Numbered from the stretch's first letter, positions 1 to 11,691 are shown. The stretch: DNA of 64,000 nucleotides from Megaustenia siamemsis (GCA_032433765.1 JAVIAB010000051.1:76255212-76319211); one strand, 5' to 3'. Notes: generated from the sequence alone by a model not told the origin. A program made the numbers and translations.

Positions 1-300
1 TTTTATATCTGGTTTCTTTTCCCTTTTCCATTGTTGGTATAGTTTTTTTTTCCACTTCCGATTATAAAGTTGTATAGCTTGATATACATTTTATAACTGG
101 TTTCTTTTCCCTTTTCCATTGTTGGTATAGTTTTTTTTCTACTTCCGATTATAAATTTGTATAGCTTGATATACATTTTATAACTGGTTTCTTTTCCCTT
201 TTCCATTGTTGGTATAGTTTTTTTTCCACTTCCGATTATAAAGTTGTATAGCTTGATATACATTTTATATCTGGTTTCTTTTCCCTTTCGTCATAAAATA
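1..300. repeat. Tandem repeat, about 87-bp unit, 3.4 copies
   Basis: The block starting TTTTATATCTGG recurs at about 1, 89, 176 and 263 with few substitutions. It is cut by the window edge, so the array may continue upstream. No coding meaning is seen. Confidence 0.9.
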
Positions 301-339
301 ATTATGCTATATATTCCTTCCATCCTTGTTGTTTGCTAG

Positions 340-1600
340 AAGAATTTTTCCTTTTTTTGTTTGCAAAACATTCACTTTCTTTGGTTTTTTATTTTTATTT
401 TTACTCGTCATTCTCTTTATTTCTGGTGCATCTCTCTTCAATCTTGTTTATTTTCCATAGTTTCGATTTCTAGACATCTTTGGATGAGCCAGTCTTCTGT
501 TGCCTTTTTGCACATTGTGCATATTTTAATTACCTGTTTATTTAATTGGGTAATGTTCATAGTTGTCTTCTTTCTTCCATTTTTTCCAAGATGGCGTCAG
601 TTATCCATTTTTTTATTTTTGTTCTTTTCCTTTTTGGGTATGATGTCGCAAGTTTCTTGTATACTTTTCTTTAAGCATTGCCATTTGGTTGTAACTTTTT
701 TCATCAGGATTTTCTCTTCTGTACTGCTCAATCCCTTCTTCTAGCAGCTTCTGATTTGTATTCTTTACTTGTATTATATAAGCATCTTTAGCATCTTTAT
801 TGTTTAAAGCTGTAATATATAGTGGTATTGTTGATGAATTAGTCTTTTTTTTGTTACTCCTTAGTTTAACTTTAATTTTAATCATTTGAGGATTGTGATC
901 TGAGTTAATATCTGCTCCTGGATAGGTTTTGGCTTTCTTGCATTCTTTCGCTGTCAGGGAACCTATCTTTTATCATTATGTAATCTATTTGATTCCTCTT
1001 CTTATCTCCAGGGCTTTTCCATGTGTATAGTTTCCTTTTCTCTTGCTCAAAGTAGGTTTTACATATAACCAGCCAGTTTTCTTCACAAAATTGTAGTAAT
1101 ATTTCTTCCCGTTCATTTCTTTTTTCTAAACCATGATTTCATATATTGGTCTTTTATCTAGCTTTTCCTACTTAGGCATTCATATCACCCATTACAGTTA
1201 AGATATCCGAAGATTTCACTTGCTTTATAACTTTATTTAGATCTTCATAGTATGCCTCTATTTGTTCATCAGTGTAGTCATAAATACGTGCTTATGTCTG
1301 TGTTATTGCTATGTCGAATGGTTTTGCTTTCATTTTGAGTAGTATAATGCTATCATTGTATGTTCAGCGGGTATTTATAATATATTTTTGTAGCTCTCTT
1401 TTTATTAGTACTCCTACAACTCTTTGATGCTCTGTTCTGTTGCCTGAATATAGAAATGTATATTTTTCGACTTGTATGTATCCACAATCTTTCCAAATGC
1501 CTAAAATATATGTGTTTAATCGTTCTGCTTCTAAAATAAAATTTCCAATTTTCCTTCTTAGTAAAAGGTTTCCTAACATCCCATGTACATATTCGTAAAT
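340..1600 (-). pseudogene. RTE-clade LINE remnant (family C), endonuclease to RT linker
   Basis: Read on the minus strand, broken frames give endonuclease-like blocks: GYIQVEKYTFLYSGNRTEHQ and RVVGVLIKREL near 1380-1510, a GDMNA block near 1185, and RNQIDYIMIKDR near 970-1000. These match the order of an apurinic-type LINE endonuclease. Further along come WITDAILEKMEER (near 590-625) and a linker matching the start of the RT copy at 52.6 kb (WITDKILEKMEER), so both belong to one family. Several stops and frameshifts make it inactive. The catalytic RT core is absent. Confidence 0.8.
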
Positions 1601-1684
1601 CTTTATTTTGAGTTATTGAGTTGATGTAATGTCATGAGTTGATGATGGCAGGGTGCCCCCCTTGACTCATTTATGTAGCGGCTT

Positions 1685-2065
1685 TTAATGGCTTTCTTGA
1701 CATCCTGGCTCTTACTGGAGAAGTTGGAGTTCGTCTATCCCAGGCTATGCTGGGAACCTACTAGTCCAGCCCAGAGGTACTGCAATACTGGGTCCTCTAT
1801 ATCAGTAACAGCCACCACTACAGGGAACACGGCGATCCTGGCTTCTGTTAGCCAGTCTGGTTTGACGCAGATTCAATACTGGGTCCTCTATATCAGTAAC
1901 AGCCACCACTACAGGGAACACGGCGATCCTGGCTTCTGTTAGCCAGTCTGGTTTGACGCAGACTGTTTCCAGGGTTGACCACAAGGAGGTAGAACTGCTA
2001 GGTCTTGGTTAGCTGATGGTGCGCCGACCCTGATATTGCGACCACAGGTCGCAGGCGTTTCTGCT
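1685..2065 (+). repeat. Dispersed repeat R1 (copy 1), with internal 91-bp duplication
   Basis: The segment containing CTATCCCAGGCTATGCTGGG, the CTCTATATCAGTAACAGCC block and GTCTTGGTTAGCTGATGG is found again in inverted orientation at about 27935-28235. Inside this copy a 91-bp stretch (1783-1873 and 1874-1964) is duplicated almost perfectly. No transposase or tRNA-like promoter is seen, so the class is unknown. Confidence 0.75.
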
Positions 2066-2741
2066 TCCCCATCTTTCTTTAGACATAAGTTAGAATTTCT
2101 CTCCATGGATTTCTTCGGAACAGTACGTGATGAGGCTCCAGTCTCTTTCACCGTGGTCAGACATGTGAGTAAGGCGGACAAAAGAGCGGTGATTTAAAGA
2201 ACAAGAACTTGTCTAGGTCAGGTGGTCGCGGATTTCAGTGCATGTAGGTTAAAATGCTATTTTCTTTCGAAGGAAAGGGGGAGCGGGTGATACACATTCA
2301 CCCTTACGCCTTCCTGGCGACCTATCTATCTTTACGTCACATAGTACCATTGCTGGTGTATGACGGGGGGCAACGATAGAACCAGAGGATGGGCATTTGT
2401 GCTTTACTTGTCAGCCCTACAAACAAATGCAAGCGAAAGAAAACATTTTCAATGAACGTCTCATTGGTTTTCACTCTCGGTCTTCACATCTGAATGATAA
2501 GAAAGTGACTCTCACTTTTTCACTCCAGTGAACTGTCTCACAAAAATATTCGTCGCAAAGTGCGGTGAATTCACCTAAAGCATCATGACGTTGCTCGTCC
2601 GTGCTTTGGATCGGTAAGAATCTTGAGACTGTATTTACTAGATCACTGCATTCGCTTACTTGCTCTTTAAGTAAAGACTAATACATTATAGTTTCCCATG
2701 TAGGAAGTTAAAGAAAATGAACTGAAAGCCAAAACACTTCA
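2066..2741. other. Unannotated spacer
   Basis: No ORF with family features, no repeat shared within the window and no RNA gene was recognised here. Confidence 0.5.
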
Positions 2742-3728
2742 CTTATAGCTTTCTAGTTGTGACACTCAGTGACACTAGCGACTTTATAGCTTTCTAGTTG
2801 TGACACTCAGTGACACTGGCGACTTTATAGCTTTCTAGTTGTGACACTCAGTGACACTGGCGACTTTATAGCTTTCTAGTTGTGACACTCAGTGACACTG
2901 GCGACTTTATAGCTTTCTAGTTGTGACACTCAGTGACACTGGCGACTTTATAGCTTTCTAGTTGTGACACTCAGTGACACTGGCGACTTTATAGCTTTCT
3001 AGTTGTGACACTCAGTGACACTGGCGACTTTATAGCTTTCTAGTTGTGACACTCAGTGACACTGGCGACTTTATAGCTTTCTAGTTGTGACACTCAGTGA
3101 CACTGGCGACTTTATAGCTTTCTAGTTGTGACACTCAGTGACACTGGCGACTTTATAGCTTTCTAGTTGTGACACTCAGTGACACTGGCGACTTTATAGC
3201 TTTCTAGTTGTGACACTCAGTGACACTGGCGACTTTATAGCTTTCTAGTTGTGACACTCAGTGACACTGGCGACTTTATAGCTTTCTAGTTGTGACACTC
3301 AGTGACACTGGCGACTTTATAGCTTTCTAGTTGTGACACTCAGTGACACTGGCGACTTTATAGCTTTCTAGTTGTGACACTCAGTGACACTGGCGACTTT
3401 ATAGCTTTCTAGTTGTGACACTCAGTGACACTGGCGACTTTATAGCTTTCTAGTTGTGACACTCAGTGACACTGGCGACTTTATAGCTTTCTAGTTGTGA
3501 CACTCAGTGACACTGGCGACTTTATAGCTTTCTAGTTGTGACACTCAGTGACACTGGCGACTTTATAGCTTTCTAGTTGTGACACTCAGTGACACTGGCG
3601 ACTTTATAGCTTTCTAGTTGTGACACTCAGTGACACTGGCGACTTTATAGCTTTCTAGTTGTGACACTCAGTGACACTAGCGACTTTATAGCTTTCTAGT
3701 TGTGACACTCAGTGACACTAGCGACTTG
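2742..3728. repeat. Minisatellite, 41-bp unit, about 24 copies
   Basis: The unit contains GACACTCAGTGACACTGGCG followed by ACTTTATAGCTTTCTAGTTGT. Internal copies look identical. The first copy and the last two carry ACTAGCGAC instead of ACTGGCGAC, so variants sit only at the edges. Within the unit GACACTCAGTGACACT is itself a short repeat. Confidence 0.97.
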
Positions 3729-4278
3729 TCAAGCCTTGGATATTTTACTGACGACCCACCAAAATTGTACGTTGCAGAATCTCCAGAGTTTGCATTATTG
3801 GTTCTTCCGATGTCATCCAACCCCCAAGTCTTCTGTAAACAACACAACGCTGCTCCCATTAATGCTTTATTTCTCGTTTTAGAATTGTTGCTACTCCATT
3901 ACTCCTCCCTTTCTCAGCATAACTTGTCCTCTCTCTGATGTTAACATGTCATCTTCTGAAGGTCATGTCTGTTGTGGATGTACAACTTCTCTATAGCCGT
4001 AGCTGATAGTGTCACTAGCATTTAAGTACAAAATACCAGCAGTCTTATAGAGTATTTCATTTCTTGGTCTGTATTTATATATAGCATAAACATTTTTGAA
4101 TGGTAATATCCGTTCTTTCATCAACATTCAACGACCGGAAAGCAGATTTCCTCAATTGATCTATTACTTCCCTATTAACAATCAACAAGTTATAAAGCTT
4201 AGGTTTTGCTACGCCAGCTTTCAGGAATCGTTACATATTTGCCCAAATGATAATTAATTTCTTGAATAGGGTGTTTTG
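3729..4278. other. Unannotated spacer between two minisatellites
   Basis: No supported gene or mobile element. Short open frames here have no recognisable domain. Confidence 0.5.
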
Positions 4279-4750
4279 AAACATTATACTAGACTAACAA
4301 TTGCAACTGCTAAACATTATACTAGACTAACAATTGTAACTGCTAAACATTATACTAGACTAACAATTGTAACTGCTAAACATTATACTAGACTAACAAT
4401 TGTAACTGCTAAACATTATACTAGACTAACAATTGTAACTGCTAAACATTATACTAGACTAACAATTGTAACTGCTAAACATTATACTAGACTAACAATT
4501 GTGACTCCTAAACATTATACTAGACTAACAATTGTAACTGCTAAACATTATACTAGACTAACAATTGTGACTGCTAAACATTATACTAGACTAACAATTG
4601 TAACTGCTAAACATTATACTAGACTAACAATTGTAACTGCTAAACATTATACTAGACTAACAATTGTAACTGCTAAACATTATACTAGACTAACAATTGT
4701 AACTGCTAAACATTATACTAGACTAACAATTGTAACTGCTAAACATTATC
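4279..4750. repeat. Minisatellite, 33-bp unit, about 14 copies
   Basis: Unit AAACATTATACTAGACTAAC plus AATTGTAACTGCT, nearly perfect. Because 33 is divisible by three, one frame stays open (KHYTRLTIVTA repeated). That is a by-product, not evidence of a gene. Confidence 0.97.
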
Positions 4751-5465
4751 AATAAGAACTTTAACCTAATGAGCACTAAACTTATTTCCGGACCTCTTGC
4801 GCGACTCTACAATCTCGCACAAGTGGAGTTTCTGTTTACATTCTCAAAATAGTACCTTCATCAGACGTTGTCATATGGCATCCAGACGAACGCATTAGTT
4901 AAGATGTCGTATTAAATGATTCAGCTCCCATTCTTGTCATTTCTCCCGTTGTAAAATCGTCTTGACATTGTGTTTTGTCACAAATAGTACAGATCACGGC
5001 AACCCCAGCATCCTGGTGCTTGAAACCATGCACTATTATATCCTTAAGATTTTCTTGTATATATTGTAATTCAGTTGCTATGAGGAGTGAAAACCATTCT
5101 TGCTTAAATTGGAGCTGGCTTTCAGGTTTTTTTTTCTTTTACATTTAAAAATGTTCCATTTACTTCATACTTTCTAATTTGATATTATGACACCATTTAA
5201 AAAAAATCTAATTATGTTGTCGACTGGCGAAAATAATGAAAGATAAACTTTCAGTGGGATAATTTATTACAATTACCTCAGCCCGTCCACCCCTTTAAAG
5301 TTTTACGACTTCTCGAATTCATCCGTTGACAGCCGACGTCAAATAGAAATGCACATGGTGTCATACACATTTTAAAAATCTAAACTCTTACATTCAACTC
5401 TAAAAAAAAAAGTTCCAGAAAACTTCGACTTTTATCAAACTCGATCGCGATCTCTCCAGAAAAAT
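4751..5465. other. Unannotated spacer
   Basis: Nothing recognisable apart from homopolymer A/T runs. Confidence 0.45.
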
Positions 5466-5539
5466 GTCCAAGTCTGAGTGTGTCTCTTCACCTCTATGTC
5501 TGGTCCAAGTCTGAGTGTGTCTCTTCACCTCTATGTCTG
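5466..5539. repeat. Tandem duplication, 37-bp unit, 2 copies
   Basis: GTCCAAGTCTGAGTGTGTCT followed by CTTCACCTCTATGTCTG occurs twice in direct succession. Confidence 0.9.
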
Positions 5540-5651
5540 GGATTCTAACAACCTCCATCTAGTGATATTCTCCTTGCGCCTTTCCATGTTTATTTGCAAA
5601 CTCAAGTCTAGAGTCACCCACAGTTGCCCGAAAAGCTTCTTTTATATGCTA

Positions 5652-5955
5652 TACCTTCCTCTGTCACGCCACGTGACGTTTAGGGCATATGGTGTTAGCA
5701 TCCAATTTTTTTTTTAAACCTTCAGTACATTCTTTTTTGAGTAATGTAGTCAGTATTACGCCAGCGTCGTCTTTCTTACCCAGAAAAATCTGGTACCCAT
5801 TTAAGTCTGGGTGAACCTGAAAGTCATCGATCTCAATCGAATTGGCCTCTTGTAGTTATTAATCTTTATTAATGGTAGCCAACCTTCGATGCGGAGATGG
5901 TACTCGATGATGATGATGATGATGAGTTATTAATCCAGCTCACTACCACAGCTCC
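5652..5955 (-). mobile_element. tRNA-derived SINE1 copy, split by an RTE tail
   Basis: A degenerate minus-strand copy of the SINE1 family. It is flanked by a 13-bp direct repeat CTTTTATATGCTA (5639-5651 and 5956-5968). The conserved GTACCCATTTAAGTCTGGGTGAACC centre and the tail near GTCACGCCACGTGACG are present. The tRNA-like head is interrupted at 5865-5925 by a separate retroposon insertion. Confidence 0.85.
5865..5925 (+). mobile_element. RTE family C 3' tail (61 bp) inserted in SINE1
   Basis: Contains GGTAGCCAACCTTCGATGCG, the end of the family C coding region, followed by (GAT)n. It is flanked by the 10-bp duplication GTTATTAATC (5855-5864 and 5926-5935), which lies inside the SINE head. 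This is extreme 5' truncation of a LINE. Confidence 0.85.
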
Positions 5956-6271
5956 CTTTTATATGCTAGAACGCCTCCAATTAATTGCTACCTTTCACTG
6001 GTTCATCGTTAATGTGCTTTTTTCTAGTGTAGGCCTCTAGAATCTTCTATTCATCTGTTAGACATAAACTAGATACGCTTTCATGTCTCATTTACCCATG
6101 TCGAGACGGCCTCGAACTAACTTTGGGTTCACACTGAGCCGATCGTCAGGCACTCACGCTGCACCACCCATTCGTCTGGAAAGATCTCTACACTACAGAG
6201 GTTCACTCGCGTTCGTCACCTTCAGAGGAGTATCTCAATTACACTCACACCTATGGCTGTTGGTCAAGAAT

Positions 6272-6272
<1 letters not shown>

Positions 6273-6308
<36 letters not shown>
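6273..6308. repeat. (CT)n microsatellite
   Basis: Uninterrupted CT dinucleotides, about 17 units. Confidence 0.97.
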
Positions 6309-6311
<3 letters not shown>

Positions 6312-6681
6312 AAACTCTCGGGTTCCCTTAACGTACTGCCGTAAAGTGAGTAATTGTGACCTGGAATTGTACGACACACCAAAACAATCTCAATTTGTAA
6401 ATTCAAAAGTGCGGGAACCTTTTTATCTACTCGGCACATATACAGTGACTACGTGTCGGGGCACCCGCGCAGCTTAGAGGAAACCTTTTGTACTTTTGTT
6501 ATCTGAGGAAACATTTCAATAATTTTTTTGGCGGATAAAAAAAAAAAAATCATACATGCGAGTGTAAAATGCGTAATGATTAGTGCGTTGGTGCGGCATT
6601 ACAAAAAAATCGTGATTAAAATCCAAGCATGACGCTACCTTGTCAACCCAGCTGCAAGAAAAAGAATTGGTACCTGACTCG

Positions 6682-6940
6682 TTAAAAAAAAGTAAAGTAC
6701 CCCCGTCACGCCAAGTGACGTATAGGGAATATGGCGTTAGTGACCATAAATTTTACAGACCTTCGGCACATGATTTTTAGGGTAATGTGGTCGGTATTAC
6801 TCCCGTGCCGCTTTACTTTCGCAGAAAAAAATCAGGTACCCATTTAAGGCTGGGTGAACCGGAAGCCGTCGGTTGGGATCGAACCCTACCTCTTGTCCTT
6901 TATAGTCCAGTTCACTAACCACTGAGCTATCGCGGCTCCC
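6682..6940 (-). mobile_element. tRNA-derived SINE1 copy
   Basis: Minus-strand copy. The tRNA-like head (GGGAGCCGCGATAGCTCAGT with A box TAGCTCAGTGG, B box GGTTCGATCCC) is at the right end and the (TTTAC)n-like tail at the left. A short direct repeat TGACTCG (6675-6681 and 6944-6950) is a likely target duplication. Confidence 0.88.
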
Positions 6941-7189
6941 ACATGACTCGCTGAGTTAGATAAAATAATAGCATCGAGGAAGAGCATTAGTCCACTAACT
7001 CTCAAGCACTATTATTGTCAGCCAAGAAGCTCACATTCAATTGCTCATAGAACGGTAAGCGACTACTGCGTTAGGATCGGCAGACATCAGAGCTGATCAC
7101 ATCCCAGAGGTCGCACTGGAAACAGTTTAACCAGTTTGGTCAAAGCGATCAGGAATTGAAAGAAGAAGTCAAGCTGGTGCTAAAAAAGT

Positions 7190-7345
7190 CCGTACTGCAG
7201 TCGGATATGTTGGGCCAAAAGGCGTATATACCACAGCTGTGTTACAAATCACAACTAGCGCATCCGCGCCTATATAAGGTCCACTTAAGGACGGGCGATG
7301 AAGAGGAGTGGTCGTCGGTGATCGGCAGGAAGTAGGAGATGTGAT
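7190..7345 (+). repeat. Dispersed repeat R2 (copy 1)
   Basis: GTCGGATATGTTGGGCCAAA, the ACAAATCACAA block and CTTAAGGACGGGCGATGAAG are matched by 11692-11806 in the same orientation. There is no coding potential and the class is unknown. Confidence 0.6.
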
Positions 7346-8489
7346 TTATTACCTTAAATCTAGTACTTATTAACCTTAACGACTTTTTATGATGTATGGA
7401 AAAAATGGTAAATGATGATTTACCATAAATTTATCACAATTTTTTTTTTTATTACAATAAAGATTATAGAAGCAAAAATAAAAAATAAATCAACTACTTA
7501 CATTTTTAAAACACCATCATATGTTTCTTTCTTTAATTAGAACAGCTCGTGCTCCAGCAATATAGACCAGCATTACACGCATTCCTCTCCGTATCAACAT
7601 CCGTTTGCCATTAAGGAAGAGTTGCATGTTGGCTCGGTTTACGTCATAATAGACATATCAAGGTTGGGTTGACTCAATTGTCAGCATTCCACTGATAGTT
7701 TGGGGTAGTTCGGTACAGGAGACAAAACCCCCCAAAAACATGACAATTTATAAGTTCCGGGTGGTAAAATCTTGTCAGAGTAGACAGGTTTACATTACAT
7801 GGCACTAGTTGCTAGACAGGTTTCGGTTATAAAAGAATAATGCTTTAACACAGAAGATAATTGTATTCCATTGTCGTGAAATCTTGTTGCACAAATATAT
7901 TAATATTTTTGTTGTAGTCATGTCAGGTGTGTAGTACTTGACAAAGTTTAAGAGATTAATTTTCGATTTCCATAATTAGTTCCTCTTCGTCTATTTTTCT
8001 TCCGCATTTGGCTTTCAACGTCTAGGGGAGATATAGTTTTCGGTCTTTTGGTCTTCTGTTGGCTTTTTACGTAGATGATGCTTGTAATCGAAGGGATATG
8101 TGATTGTACACTCGGAATATGGTAATGCAGTATCAGAGTTATCTTTGATCCTTTTAGTGGCAAACCGAGAGTGGTACCCACCGGTAGAGCAGAACTTCCA
8201 ATTTCACTAGTTAACGATCATGCTGGGGAGGGTGTCGTTGTTGTACAAACTGGTATGAGCTGAAGCCAGAATGGAAATTTTCTGCAAGAGCCTCTCTCTT
8301 CCCTCCCCTCTTTCCTCTTCTTGTTAATTAATCTACACTATATCCCTTTATTGTCTGGTCTTAAAGAAGACGTAGCTGAATTGTTTTGTTGTTGACTGTA
8401 TGTTGTGATATCTGTCCATTTGGACCCATACACATCTAACGTAGGTATAGTATTTTTAGATACCGTGTTACCTTCCCTCTCGATTTGCC
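7346..8489. other. Unannotated spacer
   Basis: No repeat shared with the rest of the window and no ORF with recognisable domains was found. Confidence 0.45.
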
Positions 8490-8876
8490 AGAGTGATTAG
8501 TGTGTTACCAGAGTGAATAGTCTGTTACCAGAATGATTAGTGCGTCACTAAAGTGTTTAGTGTGTTACCAGAATGATTAGTGCGTTACAAGAGTGATTAG
8601 TGTGTTACCAGAATGATTAGTGCGTTACAAGAGTGATTAGTGTGTTACCAGAATGATTAGTGTTTTACCATAGTGATTAGTGTGTTACCAGAGTGATTAG
8701 TGCGTTACCAGTTACCAGAGTGATTAGTGCGTTACCAGAGTGATTAGTGTGTTACCAGAATGATTAGTGTGTTACCAGAGTGATTAGTGCGTTACCAGAG
8801 TGATTAGTGCGTTACCATAGTGATTAGTGCGTTACCATAGTGATTAGTGCGTTACCAGAATGATTAGTGTGTTACC
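8490..8876. repeat. Minisatellite, 18-bp unit, about 21 copies
   Basis: Unit GTGTTACCAGAGTGATTA with frequent variants (GCGTTACC, CAGAATG, CATAGTG). More diverged than the 41-bp array, so probably older or more slowly homogenised. Confidence 0.95.
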
Positions 8877-9090
8877 ACATTCACCGCGGGGAGATGAAGT
8901 AGGACCTTGCTCTGTTTTTAGTCGCAGTCAGCTATGAATCAATGACTACTTTCTATTCTAATGCTATTTCTTCGCGTTGCAGCCGAACACAGCAGGACTT
9001 ATACGTTAGCTACCCCCAGAGTTCGAAATGAAGAATTAACTTCTGTTCAAGAGGGTGTCAGAATGGTGTTAGCTTTCTCTACAGCAATCG

Positions 9091-9452
9091 ACACATTTCT
9101 AGACTCATGACACAAGTTCTACGCCTCCAGCACGTGATGTGCACATATTTCTAGATTCATGGCACAAGTTCTACACTCCAGCACGTGATGTGCACATATT
9201 TCTAGACTAGTAACACAAGTTCTACACTCCAGCACGTGATGTGCACATATTTCTAGACTAGTAACACAAGTTCTACACTCCAGCACGTAATGTGCACATA
9301 TTTCTAGACTAGTAACACAAGTTCTACACTCCAGCACGTGATGTGCACATATTTCTAGACTCGTAACACAAGTTCTACACTCCAGCACGTGATGTGCACA
9401 TATTTCTAGACTCGTAACACAAGTTCTACACTCCAGCACGTGGTGTGCACAC
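9091..9452. repeat. Minisatellite, 51-bp unit, about 7 copies
   Basis: Unit contains CACATATTTCTAGACTCGTA and CTACACTCCAGCACGTGATG. It gives a 17-residue repeated frame on the minus strand (CAHHVLECRTCVTSLEI) only because 51 is a multiple of three. Confidence 0.95.
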
Positions 9453-9531
9453 AATTTAAAACGGTCAACTAACCTCCTTCTTGCATAAAAAAAAAACACG
9501 ATGTGAATTAGTCCATGTACAGGTAGACTCC

Positions 9532-9799
9532 GGGAGCCGCGATAGCTCAGTGGTTAGTGAACTGGACTACAAAGGACTAGAGGTCTGGTTCGAGCGTGAT
9601 CGACGGCTTCCAGGTTCACTCAGCCTTAAATGGGCACCGGATTTTTTTCTGGGAAAGTAAAGTGGCACGGGCGTAATACCGCCCACATTACCCCAAAAAA
9701 ATCACGTGCCGAAGGTCTATAAAACAATTATGGTCACTAACACCATATTCCCTATACGACACTTGGCGTGACGGGGCTCTTAAAAACCTTAAAAACAGT
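9532..9799 (+). mobile_element. tRNA-derived SINE1 copy (plus strand)
   Basis: Reads in the forward direction: GGGAGCCGCGATAGCTCAGT head with A box (TAGCTCAGTGG) and B box (GGTTCGAGCGTG, slightly degenerate), the GGTTCACTCAGCCTTAAATG central domain, then GGCGTGACGGGGCTC tail. Flanking duplication TAGACTCC at 9524-9531 and 9800-9807. Confidence 0.9.
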
Positions 9800-9807
9800 T
9801 AGACTCC

Positions 9808-11054
9808 AAACCAATTCTGCCGTGCGAAAGTTTCTGACAGAACAAATGTTATGGCAATAAATCCCTTTAGAAAATATGCACAGGCAAGCCTAACAGCCTG
9901 CTAAGGCAGTCTTTACATGGAAGGAGATAAAATGAAAACCATCAACAGCCGAAGGTGAAATATTTAAATCCGCGTGGCACTGTAATATAAAGCATACATC
10001 TACGCAAGAATTCAATAAACCCATGATCATTATGGGCCATCGATTAAGAAGCTACTAAGTCGAGGCCGAGTCGCCTATCTCTAACGGGCCAATCCAGGAT
10101 GATAAGAACCAGCATTTCCTATCATCTGAAGCTACCATTTAGAATAGAACATATTTGTGAATCATAAGCTTCAAAAATAATGCAAAAGAAGCAAACAAGG
10201 TGAAGCACAAAAATAAAAAAAAAAAAGAAATGAACTTTATAGATTCCTGAAAGAACCAGAAATTGATGTTCAAGAAATCTCAGAAAGCTCATCAGACCAA
10301 CGAACCATTAAATGGTATACACGACGGTGAAAACGGAAGATTTTCAAGTAAAGATTCCTAATTGCTGTCAGAAGCCACACCACACGCTTAGAAATGAATA
10401 CACTTCGCCTGTTTGACATAGAACATATAATTACTACATATATTCGTGAACGACGTTTAATAAGGAAGGGAATCTTGCTAGTGCCGACTTTGCTACGCTC
10501 AAATGGATCTTCTAAGATTTAGTTGTGATGCTATTGTTTGAGTAACATTTACAACTTTGTTTAAATGGCACAGCGACTTATGTTTGACCGTTGACATAAT
10601 ATGCAAGCGTTAAAGAATTCTCTACGAATAATCAGACGGCTTCGTGATTGTGATTGTTAACATAAGCCAGAGATACACCCCTTTTTGTTTGGCGTGCTGT
10701 ATTAAATCTCGCACCCAATGGCTATTCAGTTAGTCATGATGATGATGCTATATAGTTAGACTTGATGGTGAGCCGGATGTAGATATTAAATTTAGAACAG
10801 CCGTACATGACTTTTCGCGTGCGATGTCGAGGATAGCACTCATTTATTGAAATGAAAAGTGTTCATTCTAGCGTATACAGCATTGCCTATTGTGGGGCGA
10901 ACGAACGAATATGTATATAAAGGATATAGTTTTTTTTTTTTTAAATATTCAAATTTAAGTTAAATTTCCTCAATTAAATGAAATTATTGATGTGTATACT
11001 ACAGTGTATTGGAAGATCTTCTGACACATATATGTTGACAACTATAGAGAAATC
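9808..11054. other. Unannotated spacer
   Basis: No supported gene or repeat family over about 1.2 kb. Contains only scattered A/T runs and short ATG repeats. Confidence 0.45.
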
Positions 11055-11066
11055 TTTCCTGATGAA

Positions 11067-11314
11067 AAGTAAAAAAAAGAAGTAAAGTACCCCCGTCACG
11101 CCAAATGGCGTATAGGGAAATATGGTGTTAGTGACCCTATATTTTACAGACCTTCAGCACATGATTTTTGGGGTAATGTGGTCGGTATTACGCCCGTGCT
11201 GCTTTACTTTCCCAGAAAAAATCCGGTACCCATTTAAGGCTGGGTGAACCCGGAAGCCGTCCCCTTGTCCATTCTAGTCCAGTTCACTAACCACTGAGCT
11301 ATCGCGGCTCCCCT
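11067..11314 (-). mobile_element. SINE1 copy lacking the B box
   Basis: Minus-strand copy. Near-duplicate flanks TTTCCTGATGAA (11055-11066) and TTTCCCGATGAA (11315-11326) mark the target duplication. About 20 bp corresponding to GGTTGGGATCGAACCCTA in sister copies are missing, which removes the internal pol III B box. Confidence 0.88.
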
Positions 11315-11691
11315 TTTCCCGATGAACTCTTATGTAAATTCAGATTGAGTGATGAAACATTTGGTCACATCCGTCTTAAAAGTGAACTAACTGTAATTTT
11401 TGTCCTGAATTTCAAAGTTTTCTATTTTTAACATGCCAAGTTTATTAAAGGTAATCTGGACTGAAAGAAGTGTGCAAATTAAGTGAACATTGGAGGCGAA
11501 GGCGCGCCTCACAGCAGCAGAGCTGGAAGCTGTCAGCGACCCACAGCTGATGGCTTGCACCAGGATCAGTGAACCAAAACCATCCAGACCCTGCTCCACC
11601 TCTCCGTGGTGCCTCTAGTAACAGACTAACTTGTCTAGGAAGGCCAGGCGAGTAGGGATTGAAGAGGGAAGACAACCCTGTACTCAAAAAT

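Noticed and set aside
361..744. 127-codon Phe-rich open frame on the plus strand
   Set aside because: Antisense of the decayed RTE family C remnant; composition comes from A-rich LINE codons read backwards.
2742..3728. Possible CRISPR-like array
   Set aside because: Units are contiguous direct repeats with no unique spacers, in a eukaryotic context.
4276..4755. Open frame of KHYTRLTIVTA repeats
   Set aside because: In-frame reading of a 33-bp minisatellite with no other gene features.
9119..9499. Cys-rich repeated ORF on the minus strand resembling a repeat peptide
   Set aside because: Reading of a 51-bp minisatellite; no unique N-terminal sequence beyond low-complexity codons.
9532..9610. 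Possible functional tRNA gene (A and B boxes)
   Set aside because: The same sequence recurs in eleven SINE copies followed by a common body; no canonical anticodon loop could be drawn.
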